Below the pieces are notes generated by a model that searched no databases, had not been told where the DNA came from, and was given only the letters and a program-made list of their open reading frames with translations. A stretch of DNA of 64,000 nucleotides from JBBDWK01 sp040902885 (GTDB taxonomy: Bacteria > Acidobacteriota > Terriglobia > Bryobacterales > Bryobacteraceae): the NCBI GenBank assembly GCA_040902885.1, contig JBBDWK010000042.1:1-64000 (forward strand). Reading direction: 5' to 3'. A program made the position numbers and the translations under genes. Shown here in pieces: positions 17,226 through 23,604 of this stretch. Every line of letters begins with the position of its first letter. The first letter of the stretch is position 1.

Positions 17226-17804
17226 ATGCTGAAAAGGCGTCGGCTCCCACATCTCGATGTTATCGGTCAGCCCCTGTTCGTCACCTTCCGCCTGCATGAC
17301 AGTCTCCCGGCACATCGTCCTTTTCCGGCCGCGCATCTGACTTCCGGCCAAGCCTTCGTCACCATGGACCGCGTGCTCGATCAAGCCCGGTGCGGCCCGA
17401 CCTTCCTCCGACAGCCGGCCATTGCTCAACTGGTCCTTGATGCAATCGAATACGGAGCCGAAATTGGCCATTACGAGATGCACTCGTGGGTGATCATGCC
17501 GAATCACGTCCATCTCCTCCTTACGCCTCATGTGAGCGTGTCGAAGCTTCTCGGCTCGCTCAAAGCGGCCACCGCCAAACGAGCCAACCTGCTCCTCAGG
17601 CGGACCGGCCGACCCTTCTGGCAGGACGAGAGCTATGACCATCTGGTTCGCAGTGGCGAGGAATTCCGGCGCATACAGCGGTACATCGCAAACAACCCTG
17701 TCACAGCGGGCCTGGCAACAAGACCGGAGGAATACGCGTGGTCCAGCGCCCGGCGGCCTGGGAGGCCGCCGCAGGCCGAGGGCCTGCCCCACTTCCAATT
17801 GTAG
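17226..17804 (+). CDS. REP-associated tyrosine transposase (RAYT)
   Basis: A 192-residue Y1-type HuH nuclease. The HuH motif is NHVHLLL in the segment IMPNHVHLLLTPHVS, and the Tyr motif is in RRIQRYIANNPVTAGL, the characteristic RAYT 'YIxxNPVxAGL' signature. The ATG at 17226 starts MLKRRRLPHLD, giving the usual family length; an in-frame start further upstream (17073) would overlap hisF. The last ~18 codons are encoded by the right inverted repeat itself and the stop lies just outside it, so element end and protein C-terminus are linked. Confidence 0.88.
   Translation: MLKRRRLPHLDVIGQPLFVTFRLHDSLPAHRPFPAAHLTSGQAFVTMDRVLDQARCGPTFLRQPAIAQLVLDAIEYGAEIGHYEMHSWVIMPNHVHLLLTPHVSVSKLLGSLKAATAKRANLLLRRTGRPFWQDESYDHLVRSGEEFRRIQRYIANNPVTAGLATRPEEYAWSSARRPGRPPQAEGLPHFQL
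17752..17792. repeat. Right terminal inverted repeat (REP-type) of the RAYT unit
   Basis: The inverted partner of 17140-17180, matching at 40 of 41 bases. It encodes part of the RAYT C-terminus. Confidence 0.85.
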
Positions 17805-17816
17805 AAACTCCAGGGG

Positions 17817-17832
17817 CAGGCGAAACCGCCTG
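17817..17832. repeat. Short REP-like hairpin
   Basis: CAGGCG and CGCCTG form a perfect 6-bp stem around AAAC. It lies between the RAYT right end and the hisH stop and shares the GGGGCAGGC lead-in of the RAYT inverted repeats. It may be a separate REP remnant. Confidence 0.4.
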
Positions 17833-17848
17833 ATCTTCACGCAGCACA

Positions 17849-18442
17849 TTAGAGTTCCACGAAGTTCTTCACAATCCGCAGCCCCACCGGCCCCGATTTC
17901 TCGGGATGAAACTGCACGCCGAAAACATTGCGCGATTCGAGCACGGCCGTATACGGCGTCATGTAGGTGCATGCCGCGGCGGTCGCGGCGACCTCGGGCG
18001 CATAGTAGCTGTGAGCGAAATAGACGTAGGGCCGCTCTTCCAGACCTGTCAACAGGCGCGAGGGGCCGCGGCGCTCCAGGAGGTTCCAGCCCATATGCGG
18101 CACACGCGCGGTTTCCGGAAAGCGCTTCACGCGGCCTTCGAAAAGCCCCAGCCCGCAAACCTCCGGCGCTTCCTCGCTCGCGGGAAACAGGGCCTGGAGG
18201 CCCAAACAGATTCCGAGGAACGGCACGCCCGCGTGCAGCCTCTCGCGCAACGCATCGCGCACGCCCATTTCATCCACGGCGCGCATCATCTGGCCGAAGT
18301 GCCCGACTCCCGGCAGCACGACCTTCGACGCCCGGCGCAGTCCTTCGGAATCCCGCACCAGCGAGTACGTCGCGCCGATTTCGTGGAGCGTGTTCTCTAC
18401 CGACCGCAGGTTTCCGGCGCCATAGTCCAGGATCGCAATCAT
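17849..18442 (-). CDS. hisH: Imidazole glycerol phosphate synthase glutaminase subunit
   Basis: A 197-residue class I glutamine amidotransferase. The nucleophile Cys is in GICLGLQALF, and the His-Glu pair is in FGVQFHPEKSG. It hydrolyses glutamine and feeds ammonia to HisF. The ATG at 18442 (MIAILDYGAGN) is chosen over an upstream in-frame start because it gives the ATGA overlap with hisB and the canonical N-terminus. The downstream partner hisF is displaced by the RAYT unit. Confidence 0.95.
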   Translation of the reverse strand: MIAILDYGAGNLRSVENTLHEIGATYSLVRDSEGLRRASKVVLPGVGHFGQMMRAVDEMGVRDALRERLHAGVPFLGICLGLQALFPASEEAPEVCGLGLFEGRVKRFPETARVPHMGWNLLERRGPSRLLTGLEERPYVYFAHSYYAPEVAATAAACTYMTPYTAVLESRNVFGVQFHPEKSGPVGLRIVKNFVEL

Positions 18443-19026
18443 AGAAGGCCCTTGGTGGAAGGCAACTGGTTGCGGAGGCGCTGGTCCTTTGAGCACGCGT
18501 ACTTCATGGCGCGCGCGAAGCACTTGAACACCGCTTCAATCTTGTGGTGATTGGACCGGCCGTAGAGGACCTTGACGTGTACGTTTCCGCCGACGTGGTT
18601 GGCGAAGCCGCCGAAGAAGTCTTCGACCAGCTCGGTCTGAAGGTCTCCCACCAGCCGTACTCTGACCAGATCCTTGTAAACCAGCGCGGGACGGCCGCCC
18701 AGGTCCAATGCGACGGCGCAGAGCGTCTCATCCATGGGAAGCACGAAGTAGCCCGCGCGGTTGATGCCGCGGCGATCGCCCAGGGCTTGCGAAAACAACT
18801 GGCCCAGCACAATTCCCACGTCCTCGACGGTGTGATGCTGATCCACGTCCAGGTCGCCTTTCGCATCCAGCTTCAGGTCGAATCCGCCATGCTTCGAAAA
18901 CAGCTCCAGCATGTGATCGAAGAAGCGGATGCCGGTCGCAATCTCATATCGCCCGCGACCTTCGAGCCGCAGCGTGCCGGAGATACGGGTTTCCTTGGTT
19001 TCGCGGCGGATGGTGGCATTTCTCAT
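18439..19026 (-). CDS. hisB: Imidazoleglycerol-phosphate dehydratase (monofunctional)
   Basis: A 195-residue IGPD with the two metal-binding HHTVED/HHKIEA motifs (DVDQHHTVEDVGI and SNHHKIEAVFK). It dehydrates imidazole glycerol phosphate to imidazole acetol phosphate. It lacks the N-terminal phosphatase domain of the enterobacterial bifunctional HisB, so histidinol phosphatase must be another protein; the adjacent HAD gene is the obvious candidate. It overlaps both neighbours by ATGA. Confidence 0.95.
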   Translation of the reverse strand: MRNATIRRETKETRISGTLRLEGRGRYEIATGIRFFDHMLELFSKHGGFDLKLDAKGDLDVDQHHTVEDVGIVLGQLFSQALGDRRGINRAGYFVLPMDETLCAVALDLGGRPALVYKDLVRVRLVGDLQTELVEDFFGGFANHVGGNVHVKVLYGRSNHHKIEAVFKCFARAMKYACSKDQRLRNQLPSTKGLL

Positions 19027-19715
19027 GCCGCCGCTCCCTGAGCCAATACGGTCTCGAGTCCGTTGATGTCTTCGAGCACAGCCACTGCTTCCTCAGCCTG
19101 CAGAAGCGCCACCAGTTCTTCCCGCCTGGGGCTACCAAGAGAGGCGATGCCGACGAACGGCGTCTCAGCCGCCCGGGCGCAGCGCGCATCGTCCACCGTG
19201 TCGCCGATGTAGGTGAACGAAGCGCCGGGAAACAGCGAGCGGATGTGCAGCAGGCCGTCCGGCGCGGGCTTATGGCGCGCCACCTCGCCTGCCCCGACGA
19301 TGGGGTCGAACCGCAATTGCGGCGCGAAGCGATGCAGTGTGAACTCAGCCTCCCACTTCAGCCGGCCGGTGAATAGCGCGAAGCGGAAGCTGCGGCTCAG
19401 CCGGTCGAGCAGCCCGTCGCGCGCAATCCACCGCTCCCTCAGGACGAGGCCATCGTGGTTCCCGCCGTGAAAGATCGACTGGAAGTAGTCCACAACGGTT
19501 TGGTATTCCACTTCGACGCCGTGCTCGCGAATGAGACGGTTGGAGAGCGCCCAGTCGTCGTTCCAGCCGCCCCGGTTCTTCCACTTCTGAATCGCTTCGC
19601 GCGAAATCCGCCGGCCGGTAAAGCGCTGCACCGTGCGCTGGATGGTCTCGCGATAGGATTCGCTTACGTCCACCAGCACGCCATCCATGTCGAAGACCAG
19701 CACGCGTTCGCTCAT
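19023..19715 (-). CDS. HAD hydrolase linked to the his operon (candidate histidinol phosphatase)
   Basis: A 230-residue HAD subfamily IA protein. Motif I is FDMDGVLVD near residue 8, motif II is LFTGR, the motif III Lys is in RHKPAPDG, and motif IV is YIGDTVDDA. A HAD family recurrently encoded next to hisC/hisB is known (TIGR01548 type). The operon contains every late step except histidinol-phosphate phosphatase, so that role is inferred; it has not been shown from sequence. The ATG at 19715 (MSERVLVFD) overlaps the hisC stop by 4 bases. Confidence 0.75.
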   Translation of the reverse strand: MSERVLVFDMDGVLVDVSESYRETIQRTVQRFTGRRISREAIQKWKNRGGWNDDWALSNRLIREHGVEVEYQTVVDYFQSIFHGGNHDGLVLRERWIARDGLLDRLSRSFRFALFTGRLKWEAEFTLHRFAPQLRFDPIVGAGEVARHKPAPDGLLHIRSLFPGASFTYIGDTVDDARCARAAETPFVGIASLGSPRREELVALLQAEEAVAVLEDINGLETVLAQGAAA

Positions 19716-20791
19716 CGCCACAATCCTTCCAATACCGCTAGAAACCGCCGGGTCTGCTCGCGCGTGCCGATGGTGACACGCACACATCCCGGAATTTCAT
19801 AACTACGGTCGCGCACCAGCACTCCCATTTCGCGCAGCCGGTCGCGGACCTCAATGGCGCGAGGCCCCAGACGCATCAGCACGAAGTTTGCCTGGCTCGG
19901 AAAGTAGCAGATGCCCAGCTTCTCCAGGCCGACGTACATCAATTCGCGCGCGGCGAGGACTTCAATGACGTAATTTTCGATGTAGGACGTGTCCTGAACA
20001 GCCTCTTGCGCGGCCAGCGCTGCCAGCGCGTTCACGCTGTATGGCGATTGCGCCTTGTGGAGAAAGCCGATGTTGACGGGACTCGAGAACAGGCAGCCCA
20101 GCCGCATGGCCGCGAGTCCGAAGATCTTCGAAAACGTCCGGCTGACGAAGAGATTGGGGGAACGCTCGATCAAGGGCAGGGCCGTGATGCCGCAGAATTC
20201 GTAATACGCTTCGTCGATCAGCACCACGGCGTTGCGCGCCTTCTTCAGAATCCGCTCGATGCCGAAAAGGGTGGCGGCCGTGCCCGTCGGATTGTTGGGG
20301 TTGGCGATCAGGATGGCGCGCGTCGAAGGGCGGATCGTGTCCAGCAACTCTTCCAGGGGAAACGCAAGGTCGTCCGGCCGGTAGTCGATCTCGTGAATGA
20401 CAGCGCCCGCCACTTGCGCGTAGAAGCGGTACATAGCATAGGCGGGGCGGAGAAGGATGACTTCCGATCCATCGTCCACGTAAGTGTTGATGAGCACCTG
20501 AATGGCCTCGTCGGTGCCGTTGGTGAGAAGCAGTTCCTCCGGAGATACGCGAAAGAACTTTGCGAGCGACTGCTTTGCGGCGGCGTATTCCGGGTAGACC
20601 GCAAGGCCTTCCTCGCTGAGCTTCTCGCGCAGAAACCGGATCACGCGCGGCGAAGCGCCTTCCGTATTTTCATTGAAGTCCAGCCGGAGTTTGCCGGCGC
20701 GCCCCGCCGTGGGGGGAGAATAGGGCGCCATGCGCAATACCGCCTCGCGCGGCCGGATGTGTCCCTTGGGAATCGCCGTGCGTCTAGCCAC
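19712..20791 (-). CDS. hisC: Histidinol-phosphate aminotransferase
   Basis: A 359-residue fold-type I PLP aminotransferase. The PLP Lys lies in SRTFSKIFGLAAMRLG, with NPNNPTGT and IDEAYYEF as cofactor-contacting motifs. It converts imidazole acetol phosphate plus glutamate to histidinol phosphate. It overlaps hisD by 8 bases and the HAD gene by 4. Confidence 0.93.
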   Translation of the reverse strand: MARRTAIPKGHIRPREAVLRMAPYSPPTAGRAGKLRLDFNENTEGASPRVIRFLREKLSEEGLAVYPEYAAAKQSLAKFFRVSPEELLLTNGTDEAIQVLINTYVDDGSEVILLRPAYAMYRFYAQVAGAVIHEIDYRPDDLAFPLEELLDTIRPSTRAILIANPNNPTGTAATLFGIERILKKARNAVVLIDEAYYEFCGITALPLIERSPNLFVSRTFSKIFGLAAMRLGCLFSSPVNIGFLHKAQSPYSVNALAALAAQEAVQDTSYIENYVIEVLAARELMYVGLEKLGICYFPSQANFVLMRLGPRAIEVRDRLREMGVLVRDRSYEIPGCVRVTIGTREQTRRFLAVLEGLWR

Positions 20792-22043
20792 GCGAATCGG
20801 CCTCCCGAAAACGGACCTCCACGGAACGCGCGTGGCCTTCGAGCCCTTCGACGCGCGCGAGCGTCGCTATGGCGGGCGCGAGCTCGCGCAATCCGGAAGC
20901 GCCGAGCTGCTGCACGGAGATCACCTTCACGAAGTCGGCCGCGGACAAGCCGCCGCGCAAACGGGCCATGCCGCCGGTGGGCAGAACGTGATTCGGACCG
21001 GATGCGTAGTCGCCGGCTGCCTCCGGGCTGAACGGACCAATGAATACGCTGCCCGCATGGGCCACTTTCTCAAGCAACGCTTCGTCGGGAATGCTGAGGT
21101 GCTCCGGCGCGAAGCGATTGGCAATTTCGACGGCTTCTTCCATCGACCTTACGATGACGATGGCGCTGTTCTTCCGGATGGCCGCGCGGGCGACGGGTGC
21201 CGTGGGCAGAGTTTTCAACTGCCGGTCGATCGCCTCAGCCACTTTCGCGGCCAGTTCGCGCGAGGGCGTCAGCAGGACCGCGCAGGCATCCAGATCGTGC
21301 TCGGCCTGGGCCAGCATATCCGCTGCAAGAAATTCGGGATTGCCATCTTCGGAGATCATCAGGATCTCGGTCGGGCCGGCGATGAAGTCGATGCCAACCT
21401 CGCCCGCCAGCAGCTTCTTCGCCGCCGCGACGTAGATATTCCCCGGGCCAACGATGCGGTCCGCGCGTGGCACGGTCTCCGTTCCGTACGCGAAAGCCGC
21501 GATGGCGTGCGCCCCGCCCATTTGAAAGACGTGTGTCGCCCCGAGCAGATGAGCGGCGCCGAAAATCTCCGGAACCTCGCGTGGCGAGGCGACCAGAATG
21601 CGCCGCACGCCGGCGACGCGGGCCGGGATCACGGTCATCATCACCGTGGATGGCAGTGGATAGCGGCCGGCCGGGATGTAGGCCGCGACCGTATCGAGCG
21701 GCCGGACGATCTGACCTACGCACAGGCCATCGGCAAGCTGCCGGAACTTGTCTTCCGGCTTCTGCATTGCGGCGAAGGCGCGAATGTTGGCGGCGGCCTT
21801 CTCCATGGCGCCACAAAACTCCGGAGAGAGCCGTCGGGCGGCGTTTCGCAGCGTCTTCCCGGAAACTTTGACGCTCCGTCCCGTGAAACCGTCCAACTTG
21901 CGCGCATAGTGTAACAGCGCCTTATCGCCCCGTTTGCGCACCGCTTCCAGAATCGGCGCGACCGTTGCTTCGGCTTCGCCCAGCCGCGCGGCGCGGCGCT
22001 TGAGAACTTGATCGATCTGGCGGGAAGTGAGAATCCGAACCAT
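20784..22043 (-). CDS. hisD: Histidinol dehydrogenase
   Basis: A 419-residue zinc enzyme performing the last two oxidations from histidinol to histidine. Landmarks are PAGRYPLPSTV, GVGNIYVA-type (VGPGNIYVAAAKK), IAGPTEI and the zinc/active-site stretch QAEHD, plus RFAPEHLSI. The start MVRILTSRQ at 22043 shares one base with the hisG stop (TAATG). Confidence 0.95.
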   Translation of the reverse strand: MVRILTSRQIDQVLKRRAARLGEAEATVAPILEAVRKRGDKALLHYARKLDGFTGRSVKVSGKTLRNAARRLSPEFCGAMEKAAANIRAFAAMQKPEDKFRQLADGLCVGQIVRPLDTVAAYIPAGRYPLPSTVMMTVIPARVAGVRRILVASPREVPEIFGAAHLLGATHVFQMGGAHAIAAFAYGTETVPRADRIVGPGNIYVAAAKKLLAGEVGIDFIAGPTEILMISEDGNPEFLAADMLAQAEHDLDACAVLLTPSRELAAKVAEAIDRQLKTLPTAPVARAAIRKNSAIVIVRSMEEAVEIANRFAPEHLSIPDEALLEKVAHAGSVFIGPFSPEAAGDYASGPNHVLPTGGMARLRGGLSAADFVKVISVQQLGASGLRELAPAIATLARVEGLEGHARSVEVRFREADSRG

Positions 22044-22930
22044 TACATTACGATCTTGTTCAAGGGATATTCGACGATTCCCTGAGCGCCCGCCTGCTTC
22101 AACCGTGGAATGATGTCGCGCACCGTCGACTCGTCCAGAATTGTGTTCACGGCCAGCCACTCGTCGTCGCTCAGATGGGAGATCGTCGGCCGCTTGAGCG
22201 CCGGCAGAACCGCGAGCACCGACTGCAATTCCAGCTTGTGCACGTTGAGCATCAGCCCGACTTTTCCCAGCGCGTTGATGGCGCCGTCCAAAAGCATGCG
22301 CATGTCTTCGAGCTTGCGCCGCTTCCAAACATCCTGCCAGGACGCGATATTGGCGATCAGTTGAGTATTCGACTCGAGCACCGTGTCGATGATCTTGAGC
22401 TTGTTGGCTCGCAGCGAGGAGCCGGTCTCGGTCACCTCCACGATGGCATCCGCCAGGATCGGCGGTTTCACTTCCGTGGCGCCCCAACTGAACTCCACCT
22501 TGGCGCACACGCCGTTGCGCTCCAGGTAGCGCCGCGTGGTCGCCACCAGCTCGGTGGCTATGATCTTCCCTTCCAGGTCTTTCACGCTGCCGAACGGCGA
22601 TGCCTCGGGCACCGCCAGGACCCACCGCACCTTGCCAAAGCTCTGCTTGGAATACACCAGGTCGGCGATGGCCTCCACCTGCGAGCCGCTCTCCTCCACC
22701 CAGTCGCGGCCGGTAAGGCCCGCGTCGAGAATACCGTCTTCCACGTAGCGCGCCATCTCCTGCGCGCGAATCAGCATGCACTCGATGTCCGGGTCGTCGA
22801 TCGCCGGAAAATAGGATCGCGTGCTGGTTGAGATGGTGAAGCCCGCCCTGCGGAACAGGTCGATGGTGGCGTTTTCGAGGCTGCCCTTGGGAATGCCGAG
22901 TTTCAGCCTCGGCTTCTGTTCGGCGCTCAC
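22043..22930 (-). CDS. hisG: ATP phosphoribosyltransferase, long form
   Basis: A 295-residue first enzyme of the pathway, condensing ATP and PRPP. LKLGIPKGSLENATI is the N-terminal motif, and LTGRDWVEES and the PRPP loop ELVATTRRYLE follow. The C-terminal ~75 residues form the ACT-like regulatory domain of the long HisG type, which is feedback-inhibited by histidine and does not need HisZ. The GTG start at 22930 is preferred because it overlaps the hisI stop (GTGA). Confidence 0.93.
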   Translation of the reverse strand: MSAEQKPRLKLGIPKGSLENATIDLFRRAGFTISTSTRSYFPAIDDPDIECMLIRAQEMARYVEDGILDAGLTGRDWVEESGSQVEAIADLVYSKQSFGKVRWVLAVPEASPFGSVKDLEGKIIATELVATTRRYLERNGVCAKVEFSWGATEVKPPILADAIVEVTETGSSLRANKLKIIDTVLESNTQLIANIASWQDVWKRRKLEDMRMLLDGAINALGKVGLMLNVHKLELQSVLAVLPALKRPTISHLSDDEWLAVNTILDESTVRDIIPRLKQAGAQGIVEYPLNKIVM

Positions 22931-23307
22931 GATCGGCTCCCGTAAGTCGCGGCCGGATCGTAGGCCGGCTCCTCCGTCTCCACCCACTGGCCATCCTTCA
23001 GCGATCTATAGAAGCAGCTTTCGTAGCCGTTGTGGCAGACGCCCGGCCCCGCCGGTTCCACGCGCACCAGGAGCGCATCCCGGTCGCAGTCCGTGGAAAT
23101 GTCTTTCACCAGCAACCGGTGCCCCGAAGTCTCGCCCTTAACCCAGAGCTTGTCCCGCGAACGGCTATAGAATGTCGCGAAGCCGCTTTCCACCGTCTTG
23201 CGGAAGGCTTCGCCGTTCATGAAGCCAACCATGAGCACGCGCCCTGAGCGGTGATCCTGGATCACCGCCGTTACCAGCCCGTTGAGCTTGCTAAAATCCA
23301 GATCCAT
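22927..23307 (-). CDS. hisI: Phosphoribosyl-AMP cyclohydrolase
   Basis: A 126-residue HisI with the Zn/Mg-binding DCDRDALLV and the Cys-containing VCHNGYESCF motif. It opens the purine ring of PR-AMP. It is not fused to HisE (phosphoribosyl-ATP pyrophosphatase), and no hisE is present in this operon. The ATG at 23307 (MDLDFSKLNG) lies 18 bases after the attenuator hairpin. No proper Shine-Dalgarno sits at normal spacing, and the nearest GGGAGG is inside the hairpin itself. Confidence 0.93.
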   Translation of the reverse strand: MDLDFSKLNGLVTAVIQDHRSGRVLMVGFMNGEAFRKTVESGFATFYSRSRDKLWVKGETSGHRLLVKDISTDCDRDALLVRVEPAGPGVCHNGYESCFYRSLKDGQWVETEEPAYDPAATYGSRS

Positions 23308-23316
23308 ACCGCGCAC

Positions 23317-23347
23317 AATAAAAAAGCCCGCCTCCCTTTGGGCGGGC
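23317..23347 (-). terminator. Intrinsic terminator of the his attenuator
   Basis: Read on the minus strand, GCCCGCC (23347-23341) pairs perfectly with GGCGGGC (23332-23326) around an 8-base loop and is followed by six U. It lies between the leader peptide stop and hisI, so it would stop transcription before the structural genes unless prevented. Confidence 0.9.
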
Positions 23348-23397
23348 ATCCTTTCGAATTCTCTACAGCTTCAAAAGCGATTAGTTCTCCGCCCGCC
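23326..23397 (-). promoter_or_regulatory. his operon antiterminator/terminator switch
   Basis: The transcript carries three short segments: A (GGCGGGC, 23397-23391, inside the last codons of the leader peptide), B (GCCCGCC, 23347-23341) and C (GGCGGGC, 23332-23326). A and C are identical, so B can pair with either. A ribosome stalled at the His codons leaves A free to take B (antitermination). A ribosome reaching the stop codon covers A, so B pairs with C (termination). This is inferred from sequence and the established logic of leader-peptide attenuation. Confidence 0.8.
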
Positions 23398-23452
23398 GCA
23401 CCGCATGAGAGCGGTGATGATGGTGATGCCGCGCGACGGACACTGCTGACAT
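23381..23452 (-). CDS. hisL: Histidine operon leader peptide
   Basis: A 23-codon open frame starting ATG at 23452 and ending TAA at 23381-23383. Codons 9-13 are five consecutive His (CAT CAC CAT CAT CAC) and codon 16 is another His (CAT). It is followed by the terminator hairpin and hisI. A cluster of six His in 23 codons directly upstream of a his operon is the hallmark of ribosome-mediated attenuation. There is no clear Shine-Dalgarno, and the likely -10 element lies so close that the leader may be translated from a leaderless or nearly leaderless transcript. Confidence 0.88.
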   Translation of the reverse strand: MSAVSVARHHHHHRSHAVRRAEN

Positions 23453-23461
23453 AGACTTTCG

Positions 23462-23470
23462 AGTATATCA
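23462..23470 (-). promoter_or_regulatory. Extended -10 promoter of the his operon
   Basis: On the minus strand TGATATACT (23470-23462) gives an extended -10 (TGn plus TATACT, 5 of 6 consensus). No convincing -35 is seen 16-18 bases upstream, as expected for an extended -10 promoter. The predicted start is near 23455, only a few bases before the hisL ATG. Confidence 0.55.
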
Positions 23471-23542
23471 GATCGTGCGGCCGATGAGGACTTTTTGAGG
23501 GGAGACAGAGAATCCGCGAGGAGGATTTTCTCGAGCGAGCAC

Positions 23543-23577
23543 AAAAAAAGCCGGGCGCCCCAAGGGGAGCGCCCGGC
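23543..23577 (-). terminator. Intrinsic terminator of the first TonB receptor gene
   Basis: A strong GC hairpin (GCCGGGCGC paired with GCGCCCGGC, continued by a CCCC/GGGG stem past a one-base bulge) is followed on the minus strand by seven U. It insulates the his promoter from receptor transcription coming from the same strand. Confidence 0.88.
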
Positions 23578-23604
23578 CGGATACGTCAATCCCGTGTTGG
23601 GAGA

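Larger units (their letters stand above)
17140..17792. mobile_element. RAYT-REP unit inserted in the his operon
   Basis: A REP-associated tyrosine transposase gene is bracketed by 41-bp inverted repeats with 40 of 41 bases matching. The unit sits between hisH and hisF, genes normally adjacent, and its gene points against the operon. RAYTs are single-copy, domesticated IS200/IS605-like Y1 HuH enzymes thought to mobilise REP sequences. No target duplication was recognised, consistent with a single-strand transposition mechanism. Confidence 0.75.

Noticed and set aside
23412..23428. Five consecutive His codons resembling a purification tag
   Set aside because: The context (short ORF, terminator, hisI downstream) explains them as an attenuation leader; no vector sequence is present.
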